The notes beneath the pieces were generated by a model, which searched no databases, had not been told where the DNA came from, and saw only the letters and a program-made list of their open reading frames with translations. 64,000 bases of DNA from Brachypodium distachyon (lineage: Eukaryota > Streptophyta > Magnoliopsida > Poales > Poaceae): NCBI RefSeq assembly GCF_000005505.3, contig NC_016133.3, positions 27,878,508 through 27,942,507 on the forward strand, given 5' to 3'. Shown here piece after piece: positions 22,289 through 32,780 of this stretch (its first letter is position 1; every line of letters starts with the position of its first letter). A program made the position numbers and the translations under genes.

Positions 22289-25200
22289 CTATTTAGGTCG
22301 GTGTGCCATTGTCATTCGGGGCCACCAGTACTCTTCCACAACCGCGATTGACCTCTTCCACTCAGGTTTGAACATGCTGGCATTCTCCATAAGGATGTGA
22401 CAGCAGTAGTACCCACAGTACACAGTGCCGGGCGGCTGTTGATTGCAAGGAAACCTGTGGTTGTGGTGAGGCTCGTCTTTATAGCCTTTACCAGCTAGTT
22501 TTCCCTTGCTCACAACTTTCCAGGCAGTGTTAATGAGTGATTTGATGGGTTTTCAGTAGCGACCTTGAACACCCTTCTTGGGAAGTACTGAATCGAAATA
22601 GTATACCGCAGACCAAGACAAACAAATGAGTAGTGTCACCCAATTGTTTCTGTTTTCAAAAGAAACAAACTTTAGTAACTAAGGGTGTATAAGAAAGACT
22701 GAATTAGAAAAAACAAACGGTTCCATATATAAAATTCATCTTACTCCAAATTAAGGAACAAGAGGATAAAGTCGTGGTCAGCGTATTTCTCCAGACATTC
22801 CAGCAAATATTTACACGCCAGGGTTCTTGAGTGATCCTTTTCTGGCTCTAGACCGATGTCACCTTAGTTGAACACCGCAGGGTCTAGAATGGCTACATTT
22901 TTTACCTCCATTCGCCGCATTTCCCTTATTTGGTAGGCAGACCACAGCGTTAAGAGGTTGATATCAAGCTTTTGGCGGTTGAAGGAAGAGTTCGTTGAAC
23001 TCCACACCAAAGGTTATAGGACGTTCCTGAATGCCCCCGGTTTCTTGGTCAAAGAAGCCATAGTCTCGTGGGATTCGAACATTGATTTGTTGAGCATGCT
23101 GTTGAGAACCAGCTGATGCTTGCATGTAGAGCTGATGAAGCTCTTGCATCTCTCTCAACACGGCACGCAGGGAAGCTTCGGTGAGCATCGGTCTTCCAGG
23201 ATAGTAAATAAGCACCCGATCAAACTCCCTAGCCATGAAATAGGATCCGTCTTTGAATCTCTAGCCTTGACGGGGGTTCTTCATGAGAACGTCAGGCCTA
23301 TTGTCTTCCCACACTCCAGTTATGTCAGCCACATAGTGCATCTCATCTTGGTTGACATTCGAGGAGTCCTTGTTGGTCTTGTCGCCGCGCCCCCTCTTTT
23401 TGTGCCTCCTCTTATTGTCCCAATCCTTTTGCTCCTCTGCCTTGTACTTGTCATCGATCTTGCGGCCACCCATGGACTCCGCGGCACCCAAGAGAGAGAA
23501 GATTAGGAGGGACGCTTCCAGCCCGTGCCGACCCTGTGGTCTGGCTATCTTTAAGCTGTGGAGGCAACGACATTGGCCGCTCTTCATCTCCGCCGGTATC
23601 GACGGAAGGCGGTATCCTAGGGGAAAGGCCGAGCGGCGATTGAGAAGTACCTTTGTGGGCGGAGGGAAATGGAGTCAAAGAGGGCCGGTGCTCGTTGTAG
23701 AGAGATACCAAGCTCCTAGGCCACATTATGCGGTAGTTTGGACAACCGCCTAGGATATCCACGCCTTCCTCCGGAGGTAGCAGGATAGCATAATCACGAT
23801 GCTCCTCGACGATGGAGTCCACCATCACACTCACTTGTGTGTCGTTCATAAGAATGCCGTGCACCAGTGGCGGTGATTGTCTGGGCATCAGGCGGCCAAT
23901 GGCGCCTACAGGCTTCCCAGGCTTGTCTACGTGAATATGACACTTCACCGGTGCCTGCGCGTAACAAAAATAAGGCATATGTGTGTAAGATCTTTATTCA
24001 TGAAGGTAAGGAGTGAAAAAGAGTTTGAAAAGTATGCTTACAAGGATGTTGTCGCTCGGACCCGGATCGTTATCCCGGATGCCCTCGCTTGGGTCCGGTT
24101 GGCTAGCGAGGGGGTTGTCCCGTCTAGGAGCCGGGTTGTAACCTAGGGTGTAGGTGTTATCTTCTTCCATACGTGTGTCGGAGGCGGATGCTCTTCAGCG
24201 GGGTGCTCTTTCAAGGGGGGAAGAGGAGGAAGGAGGTTCCTCAGACCGTCCACTCCTCCCCCGAGTATGGCGTCAAGGGCGGGGTGGTCTTTGGCCAATG
24301 CCGACATCAAATGATGGACGGCTTGCGCTTCATATTCTCTTGACACCTCTTGACACACCATATATGACTGCTCTTGCGCCTCCGCGTTAGTTTGTTCTAT
24401 TATGTCAGCAGTAGCGGGGGTCTTTTTCTGGACCCTGCTTCGCTTCGGAGCAGGCGAGAAATAATCATCCCAGCAAGCCCCTTTGCCTTCCCCTAGTACA
24501 CCGTCTGTGTACTCAGCCTTTCGCAACCCGGCGGTCACAGCCGACTCCCACCTCTTTCTCTGCACAGAGTCGGCGGAGCATTCTGACCTCTTGCTCTCCT
24601 CCCATTTGTGGGCATTTTCCTGTTATCATATAAGACAGGACCAACATGAGTATATATGGATCATGAGTGTCATAATTAACGCCGAAAACAAATTAATGCA
24701 CGTGAACCCTTACCGCAAAAATTTTAACAAGCGGCTGCATTGGCTCAATGCCCGCCCACTACTCTGGTGTCATGTGCTGACGTGCATATTCTCTAGCACG
24801 TTTATCATCCAGAATGTTATGCACTGGAGGCACCCTGCCTGCCGCCTCGAGCATTCGGTCCTGCTTGCGCCAGACCTTCCTCTTCCCCTCTTTCCCTGCA
24901 CTCCCTAGCCTGTGGTTCAACGGCTTCTTCGCGCGCAACGCCCTCATACGTCCACTCTTTGCAATGAAGGCAGGGTCAGACGATTCCTTCTTGAATTTTT
25001 CCCATTCGGCCTCATCAGTTATCGACGGCCATTTCTTCTTGACGATGGCATAGGGTTTGCCCATCCACTTTCTAGCGGTGGTTTTCCAAGTAGCAAGACC
25101 ATTCCGCAAATGCTATGTTGATCAACGCTCGGAATCGCTCGCGCCACTCGTCACTGACTTGGAACCTCCTTTCAACGTCTGCCATGCACGTGTTTCTAAC

Positions 25201-25581
25201 GACTTCAGAGATGTCATTTCACTCGTCGATGATCTTGCAATATTTACGTGCAATTGCTCCACAGGTGGTTGCGAAGGCCTTCTGTGCCCTCTCAGGCGAC
25301 TCCGGGTGGCCTCTGTCAGAATGTCGGGTGACCACGTAGCAAAACTCCTTCAAGTTGTGATTCCCCCTCGGCTTCTTCTTCCTTGGCTTCTTAGCCGTAG
25401 AAGCAGTTGGCTGCGGGTTACTCTCTTCCACCCGTCGCTCGTTGTCTTGCTCTTCTGAACAAGAGCTATGATCGCCGCCAGAGCTGGCAATTTGCTCTCC
25501 CGATGAAGACTCTTCATCGATACGATACACCTCCTCAGGAGCTACGTCCTCAAGAACTGATTTCTGGCTATTCTTGCCCAT
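22289..25581 (-). pseudogene. CACTA second gene: transposase-associated region fused to Ulp1-like C48 peptidase
   Basis: The leading part (25581 to about 24750) is acidic and Ser-rich with a KKPRKKKPRG stretch, followed by the pattern KWMGKPYAIVKKKWPSI typical of En/Spm second genes. A middle block at about 23960-23700 carries HVDKPGKPVGAIGRLMP, conserved in grass CACTA genes. The end (about 23236-22289) resembles Ulp1/SUMO-protease (C48): VAILDPAVFN, NNWVTLLICLSWSAVYYFD near 22640, and FPCNQQPPGTVYCGYYC near 22430. The Asp, Gln and Cys of the catalytic set are visible; the His expected before Trp reads Asn. Stops (for example near 22560 and 22860) and frame shifts show decay. Ulp1-like domains are known in plant Mutator and CACTA elements. 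Confidence 0.72.
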
Positions 25582-25984
25582 TTCATACCTATGCCATCAA
25601 AACCATCAAATATATATCGGCCGAAAATTTTGGCATGACCTATGCTAAAAAACTAGAAAATTTTGTCTAATAGGAGCTCGAAACCTGCATAAAAAACCCA
25701 CCCGCATATGTACCCCCTCAGCACGATGGCCGGCCCCTTCTACAATGACCCGACACAAAGGTCGGGCCCACAATTCATTACTCAATTCTCACGAGTACCC
25801 GATTAATAGCATATAAAACAGCTAAAATAGCATATAAGTAAACTTAAAATTTTAACTAAAACAGCAGCAACAGCATTATATTTAACTTAAAATTTTAACA
25901 CCTAAAAATCTAAACAGCAAGAATGTACATATAAGTAAACTTCAGATTTACTTCGCATAAGTAAACAATAGCAGCAGCAATTTA

Positions 25985-26190
25985 GGGTTAGAACCCTAAC
26001 CCTAAATGATAAAATTCAGTTAACACTAATTCAGGCCCTAACATCACCAATTTAGGGTTAGAACCCTAACCCTAACCCTAACAGCATATGAACAACAACC
26101 TAAATTAACAACAAGAAATCGAAATCTAACCCTAACCCTAACAGCATTCGGCAGAGGAGGCGGCAAGAAATCGAACCCTAACCCGGTCGG
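25985..26190. repeat. Short interstitial AACCCTAACCCTAA arrays
   Basis: CCCTAA runs of two to four units occur near 25990, 26045, 26125 and 26170, partly as inverted pairs (TTAGGGTTAGAACCCTAA). They lie in the presumed 5' leader of the CACTA second gene. The unit is 6 bp rather than the 7-bp plant telomere unit. Telo-box-like promoter motifs are a plausible reading. Confidence 0.6.
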
Positions 26191-26589
26191 AGGCAGAGGA
26201 GACGGCGGCGGGCTCGGAGGACGGCGCGGAAGAGGAAGACGACGCGGCGACGACGGCGGCCGGAGGGCGTCGGGCTCGGGGGCGCTCGTTGGGGCTTGGC
26301 GGCGGGCAGCGGGCTCGGGGGCGCTCGTCGGGGCTTGGCGGCGGGCGTCGAGCTCGGGGGCAGCGGGCGGCGGGCTCGGGGTGGAGGAGGAAGACGGCGC
26401 GAGCTCGGGCTCGGGGACGAGGAGGAGGTCGACGACGGCGTCGGGCTTGGGGGCTCGTGGACAGGGAGGAGGTTGACGTCGGCGGCGGCGCGGAGATCCG
26501 GCAGGGCTTCGCCCGCTAGGGTTGATGCGCCCCCTGCCGGTCGCTCTAGTACTGAGGACGGGTGGGCAAGAATAACCCTAAAAATTTGC

Positions 26590-26815
26590 CAAGTGACCTT
26601 TATATACCCAACAATCATCAGTAACGGGCAGGCAAGGGACCGGACCGTTACTAATGTTCCTTCAATCATCAGTAACTGGCGCGCTAGAATGCGACCGCCA
26701 CTGATGTGCTCCTATGAGCAATGCCCAACCACACATCTGTAAAGGGCGAATAGCAGCGTGACCGTTACTAATGAGTATATGTTATCCGCCCGTTACTGAT
26801 GAGTATAGTTACTTG
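26590..26815. repeat. Internal cluster of CACTA subterminal-type repeats
   Basis: CATCAGTAACGG/CCGTTACTAATG words recur at about 26615, 26645, 26670, 26700, 26760 and 26795, in both orientations, matching those at the two ends. They lie between the two genes, upstream of the second. A GC-rich leader follows (26178-26570), as also happens at the right end. Confidence 0.75.
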
Positions 26816-27076
26816 TTAATGTTTTAGGACATGGACTTAGTTTGCATGTCTAGTATTTGTACACCACATCATGTCTTGTCTAGTATTGTACACCACATCA
26901 TGGAGTTCATGTATTTAAAGTTTGATGAATAAATTCATGCATTTGTCTAGTATTTGTGCTGAATTAAATTCAAAAAATTCATCACATGCATACACAAAAG
27001 TACATCGATCACACATAATTTCACTTAGTACAAAGTTCGCATTCAAATTCAGTACAAGTACATTACAATGTGACTA

Positions 27077-30000
27077 CTAGGCCTTCTCCTTCCTTCGATA
27101 AGTCATAACTTGACTCCTCGCAGTAGTGCTTCTGAGGTAGGGTTTTTGTGGTATTTTCTCGTTCTCGCTCCCATCACTTCTTCTTTTCCCTCTCCTTTTC
27201 CTCGTTAATATCATGCATTCCGCTTCTTCGTCATCTGCGGCGGTCGTCGGATCATGGAAACCTTCGTAGTCTTCTTGTGAAGTAACTCCGTCCATTCCAA
27301 CAATGCTTCTTTTCCCTCTTCTTACTACGACGCGGCCTTTATTTGCCGGGTCATCTATGTAGAATGCCTGCTTGCATTGTTTAGCAAAGACCCATGGTTC
27401 CTCTCTTGCCGGGATTTTTCTCACGTCAACTTGTTCACGAGGGATCCCAAGAAGTAGCACCATCGTCGTGAACCTGTTGCTTTCTTCTTTGTCACCTTTG
27501 GTCCATCTTACACGGAACATTGGGATCTTTCTGATCGAGTACTCCAATTCCCAGATCTCCTCGATAACGCCGAAGAACGATTTGGTTTTGCTGTTGTCGT
27601 CGGTCGCGGCCTCAGAAGTCATGACTACACCACTATTTTGATACGTGCTTTTACGGTCCTGAGACGCAGTGTAGAAGTTATAGTCGTTGATCGCATATGA
27701 TTGCCAAGTAGAGACGTGGTAAGCAGGTTCCCGTGACAAACATGCAACTGTCTCTTCAGATTCATTGGTCATCTCCCTGCCGTACCAATAATTCTTCAGC
27801 CACGCTACGAACGTTTTATTGTGCTCCCAGTGGATCCAGACTTCTCCTCTTTTAGGGTTTTCATTTCGCAGTTGTTCCATGTGCATTTCCTGATAAGGCC
27901 GGCAACAATCGAAAGTTTGCAACACAACCAAATGTGCTCTTTCAAAGTCAACTTCCCTTCCTCTTCCATAGACATTAAGGAATGTATGTCCAACGCCACC
28001 TTCTCCATCGAGCTTGCCCTTGTGCCGTGATTCTGGAAGACCTATTGATTTCTGATCGGCCAACCAATCCGTGCAGAACTCGATGCACTCTTCTCCCCTA
28101 AAGCCTTCCACGATGCTACCTTCTGGACGCGATCTGTTACGAACGTAGCACTTCAGAACCCTGTTGTATCATTCAGGGCCATACATGTTATGCAGGAACG
28201 AGGACCCTAGGGACAAAATCTCATCGCATATGTGGATCATTAGATGGACCATGATATCGAAGAATGATGGAGGGAAGAACATCTCGAGTTCGCACAGAAT
28301 CTGTATCATACTATCTTGCAGTTTATGGCATGGTCTAACGGTGATTGATTTTTGTGAGATGTTGTCAAAAAAGTCAGAAAGCTTCATGATTGTCTCCCTG
28401 ACGTGCGGCTCCATGATACCTCTGATTGCAACTGGAAATAACTGAGCGAGGATGACATGGCAGTCGTGAGACTTCATGCCAGATAGCTTGTGACTCTTCA
28501 TGTCAACTAGATGCTTGATGCTCGACGAGTAGTTCGATGGAACTTTAATGCCCTGCATGCACTGGCACATCCTATGCAACTCGTCTTTGTACGGGTTATA
28601 ACATGCAAGACGACACCGCGTGGTCACCCGTCATGAAACCATTCTTGTTGGCTGCCGACAGTTGATCTTTTTCCCACAACTCTTTTCTGATAGACATGAG
28701 TTCCAAGTCCTTCCGTGCATTGGGTCCATCTTTCATCTTCTCTGGAATGTTCATCAGCAACCCCACCATGCTGTCGCATACATTTTTCTCCACGTGCATG
28801 ACATCTATGCTGTGGCCGCATTCTAAATGTGCCTAGTACTCCAGGTCCCAGAATACGGGCCTCCTTTTCCACACGACGCCTTCAGGTTCCTTATATTTCT
28901 TCACAACAATCTTTCCGGGGACAACTTCAAGATCGTTTACAATTTCGAGGATTTGCATATCAGACTTCTCCTTCGGTGCTGCCCCATGCTCCGTATTCCC
29001 ATTGAACCTTTCCTTGTCATCCCTCCAAGGGTCTTTAGCATCCAACCACTTTCGGTGGCCCATGTAAACAATTTTGGATGAAGTGGGCAACTTCTCTGAT
29101 GTCGTGTTTTCCCCGCACTTTGTACAGGTCTTGTAGCCATGTGTCACCTGGCATGAAGTATTTCCGTTCGCGGGGTAGTCATGCACGCAGGTCAGAAGCG
29201 CTGCTCTCATCGTGAAGTACTCCCTCCTGTTTGCATCCAAAACCACTCTGCCAGGGTTACAAAGCTGCTTCAGCTCATCTTTCACTAGCTGCAGATACAC
29301 ATTTAGGTCAGCTCCCGGCTGCTTTGGACCCTGTATGAGCATGCACATGTGGATGTACTTTCTCTTCATTAACAATGGAGGAAGGTTGTAGACAAACAAG
29401 ATCACTGGCCATGTGATGTGCTCAATGTTCATGTTTCCGAAAGGATTTATCCCGTTAGTGCTGAGACCGAGCCTCAGATTTCTGGGCTCCTCGCCGAAAT
29501 CTAGAAATGCCGCGTCGAAGTTCCTCCACTAAGTCCCATCGGCAGGGTTTCTTAGGACCCCAGGTTCCTCCACACGGTAGTGCCCGTCAGAATCGAATGT
29601 TGCCTGCACCGGATCGTGCTGGACGAGAGACCTCGCGTCCTTAATGTTCTGCATCCAACGCTCAACTCGGCCACCTGCCGTAAGATACCAGACAGTCTTT
29701 GCCAGCCTACCCTTCATCACTTCTTTCCCATCGTCTTCGCCAGCTCTGGCGTTTTTCTTCTTGTATCTCAATGCACCGCATATGTGGCAGCTCTCATGGT
29801 TCTCGTACTCTCCAATGTATACCATGCAGTCGTTTGAACATGAATGATGTTTCACGCAATCTAATGCAAGCGGGCATGTAATCTTGTTCACCTCGTATGT
29901 GCTCTTGGTCAACTTGTTTGGCTATGGAAAAACCGAAGCAAGGTAACTCAACAAGTCCGTGAAGCCCTTGTCTGACCAGCATGATGCTGCCTTCAGCCTC

Positions 30001-30560
30001 AAAAGTTCGAGCGTTACTTCGAGCACGTTGTTTTCTTCGCCAGCTCCATCATACAAGGGTGTGTTTGCGTCCGCCAACAATTTTTTGAACTGGGCACACT
30101 CTGCCTCATCTTCGGGGTCCTCCATCTGGTCCCGTAGGTACGGGTCATCTAGCATTTCGGCAATCCTGCCACGTCGAGCTCCTTCACCTTCCACATTAGC
30201 CTCCTTATCGACCCTTGTTTCTACCTCAGAATCATTCGCCAGATCATACCACAGGACATGATCATCTTCACTACCGCTACCGACATCAACCGCATCCTCC
30301 CCGTGACAAGTCCAGCGTGAATAACCATCCACAAAACCCGATGCCAGCACGTGCATCTGAACATCATCAGGCTTCATCATGCATGTGTTTTCACATTTGC
30401 AACATGGACAACACATCATCACAAGTCCTTTTCTTTCCATATCACCTTTGGCGACTCCAAAAAAGACCGTCCATTCGGTTATCCATCGAGCATTAATTCT
30501 TTCCGTGGCATACATCCAACAATGGTCCTTCGATCTACAACACAATACACAACAAAACAC
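27077..30560 (-). pseudogene. CACTA transposase (TNPD-like), broken
   Basis: The domain order on the minus strand fits En/Spm TNPD. A Transpos_assoc-like block is at 30540-30300 (HCWMY, CCPCCKCENTC, GFVDGYSRWTCHGE). The Transposase_21 region follows at 29912-28830 (CPLALDCVKHHSCSNDCMVY, GLSTNGINPFGNMN, VYMGHRKWLDAKDP). Then come a DUF4218-like part (about 28540-28000: KSHDCHVILAQLFPVA, YVRNRSRPEGSIVEGF) and a DUF4216-like part (about 27700-27290: KSFFGVIEEIWELEY, EPWVFAKQCKQAFYIDD). In-frame stops near 29527, 28831 and 28167 and a frame change near 28620 break it. Some gaps may be real introns, but the stops lie inside conserved blocks. This protein would have excised and inserted CACTA elements in the nucleus. 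Confidence 0.88.
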
Positions 30561-30999
30561 AAAGCAAAATAGTTAGCCTAATAATTAACAAGGAGATTAA
30601 GGTGTTAATTTACCGAGGTTAAGGGGCTAACTAAAAATTTGAAATTGGGGACATTCTGAGAGAAATTGAAGGCCAGCGAGAAAGATTGGGAGGGTGAGAG
30701 AGCTCACAAGGGAGAAGGAAGCTCGGGGCTCGAAAAATGGAGCTCACCGGCCGCCGGCGGTCGGAGCTCCGAAAATGGAGCTCACCGAAGGCCGGTGGTC
30801 GGATCTGAAGATAGGGGCCGGCCGGGGGAGATAGGAAGAAGGGAGAGGGAGGAAGGAGATATCTGCAGCTGGGCTCGTCGGCCGCCATGGAAAAATTTGG
30901 CAGGGCTCCGCCTTCGTCAGAGGAGAAGGGGCCGCAGCTGGTCAGTGATGAAGCGCAGCACGACCAGCTGCGGCTCTGTCCAGCGTATTTACACCGCGA

Positions 31000-31415
31000 G
31001 AGTCATCAGTGTCAGTCGGGAAAAATGCGACCGTTACTGATAACAGGAGAGACATCAGTGACGGTCACTCTATGGGCGACCGCGAGTGATGTACAGAACA
31101 TCAGTGGCGGTCGCGCCACCAGCGACCGTTACTGATATGCTCTGTGCAGCAGTGGCGGGCCCGTTCAGGCGACCGTAAGTGATGTATCACTCATCACTAA
31201 CGGTCGACTATTCAGCGCCCGCCACTGATGACTCTCGCGGGGAATGATGGTACATCAGTGGCGGCCTCGCGCGATCGTCACTGATGTATGGCTGGGCGGG
31301 GATGGGCAGACCCCCGTCTCTTCATCAGTGATGGTCGGGGCCGCGACTGACACTGATGTTATTCATCATTAATGGTCACGCCTGACCCGTTACTGATGTG
31401 CCGTGAGATATAGAC
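31000..31415. repeat. CACTA subterminal repeats, right cluster
   Basis: Dense CATCAGTGACGGTC/GACCGTTACTGATG words in both orientations, ending at the right inverted repeat. A GC-rich leader (30630-30950) separates it from the TNPD-like gene. Confidence 0.85.
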
Positions 31416-31430
31416 CGTTTTGTAGTAGTG

Positions 31431-31625
31431 TGCGTCCAATGACAAGTTTAGGGTCGTTTGGACGCAGCCTCCGGGTGTCGGGTGCGTCCAATGACATGTT
31501 TAGGGTCGACTGGATGCAGCCCCCGAGTGTCGGGTGCGTCCAATGACAAGTTTAGGATCGATTGGACGCAGCCCCCTAGTGTCGGGTGCGTCCAATGACA
31601 AGTTTTGGGGTCGATCTCTCAGCTC
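31431..31625. repeat. 52-bp minisatellite, right part
   Basis: Units start at 31431, 31483, 31535 and 31587 and continue the array broken at 21613. About six and a half units in total existed before the CACTA insertion. Confidence 0.88.
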
Positions 31626-32220
31626 TGAGTTTGATGCGACCGCAACAGGGTAAGTAAAAGAAAAGGACTCTGAGTATAGGAACAAAAATACTTTTTATTA
31701 CGTACCGATGATACAAGAAGGTACTTAAAAATGCGGAAAAAAAAGGAAAAATAGATGAGAAACTAAAAGAAATCAAGCAAAAAAGCCTGGCGCGTTGGCG
31801 GCGCGATTGCGCGGCATTCCGTGCCTTGCTTCTTGAGTCCCCTTCTCTGAATTGGAGTCTGAGGGGGAGGTTCTTGGTTCTCATATCCCGCAGTCGAGTT
31901 GGCTGAACAGCCATGTCGAGGCGTGGATGAGCTCGCATGTATGTGCTTGAACTGACTCACTCTTCGGCAGGCGTCTTTTGAGTTACACTGCATGGGCTGC
32001 GAAGCCGGCTTGGTGCGCTCGTTGTTTTAGGGCGCCTGCTAGAGGGGCTCCCGTTGTTGCGATTGGGGGAGCCCCGCAAGCCAGCACCCTTTACTTGATA
32101 AGGCTGCTGGCTGAGCCAGCGTTGGTCCCCTTTGATCAAGAGACTTGTGCTTCCTCTGTCTTCAAGTCTACACCGCATGTGGCCTCAATGGCTCTTTTCT
32201 TAAGGACGGAATTTTGGTCG

Positions 32221-32700
32221 TCATCTGTTAAGAAGTAGGCGAGCCAGCCTGGTCCTGCGCGGCAAGTGATTCGGAAATTTTATGGAATTTTCACGCACGC
32301 AGTGGTCAGACCGCAGGAAACTTCCAGAGATAGTTATCACGCCGTTGGGTCCAGGCATTTTGAGCTTAAGGTAAGCGTAATGCAGGACTGCCATAAAGCG
32401 TGCTAGCGCGACGCGACTCAAGACCACGTGGTACTGGGATGGCCAGTCGACCACTTCGAAGTCGAGTCTTTCACGTCTGAAGTTAACGGGTGTGCCGAAC
32501 ACCACGTCAAGGTTAACTTTGCCCAGTGGGGTGGCTGCTTTTCCTGGGATGATCCCATGGAAGGTTGTCTTTGTGGGGGCCAGCTTTGTTGTTGAGCGGT
32601 TCATCTTTCTAGGGTGTCGGCATAGATAATGTTTAGCCCACTTCCACCGTCGATGAACACTTTGTTTAACATGTAGCCCCCGATCTGTGCGTTGAGCACC
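32221..32700 (-). pseudogene. Tat-like element aspartic protease remnant
   Basis: The active-site motif reads VFIDGGSGLNIIYAD (about 32670-32625), the DGGS variant common in plant Gypsy elements. A one-base shift near 32600 follows, then TKTTFHGIIPGKAATPLG and ARFMAVLHYAYLKLKMPGP, a block usual just before the reverse transcriptase. After about 31980 no pol domain is recognisable, and the region passes into the 52-bp minisatellite. Confidence 0.8.
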
Positions 32701-32780
32701 AGGGCTGCGTTTCCCGGTTGCGGGATGCAGGGTGGGTGATCTTCTCTGGAGAATGTGATCTCCACTTCAGACCAGTCGAG

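Larger units (their letters stand above)
21614..31430 (-). mobile_element. CACTA (En/Spm) DNA transposon, 9.8 kb, two decayed genes
   Basis: It begins CACTACTACAGAAAGG and ends in the reverse of CACTACTACAAAACGG, with the 3-bp duplication TGC at both sides (21611-21613; 31431-31433). Subterminal repeats of the type ATCAGTAACGGTC, in both orientations, fill 21636-21930 and 31000-31415. Two genes lie on the minus strand: a TNPD-like transposase (27077-30560) and a second gene with a plant-transposase-like N-terminal part and a Ulp1-like C-terminal part (22289-25581). Both have stops and frame changes. The termini are intact, so the element could still have been moved by a partner. Confidence 0.95.

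Noticed and set aside
25985..26190. Possible chromosome end or ancient telomere fusion
   Set aside because: Only two to four units per array, 6-bp unit instead of the plant 7-bp one, and the location is inside a CACTA element.
26178..26669. Open frames of Gly/Arg or Pro/Ser type
   Set aside because: A GC-rich leader with internal near-repeats; phase-independent openness argues against coding.
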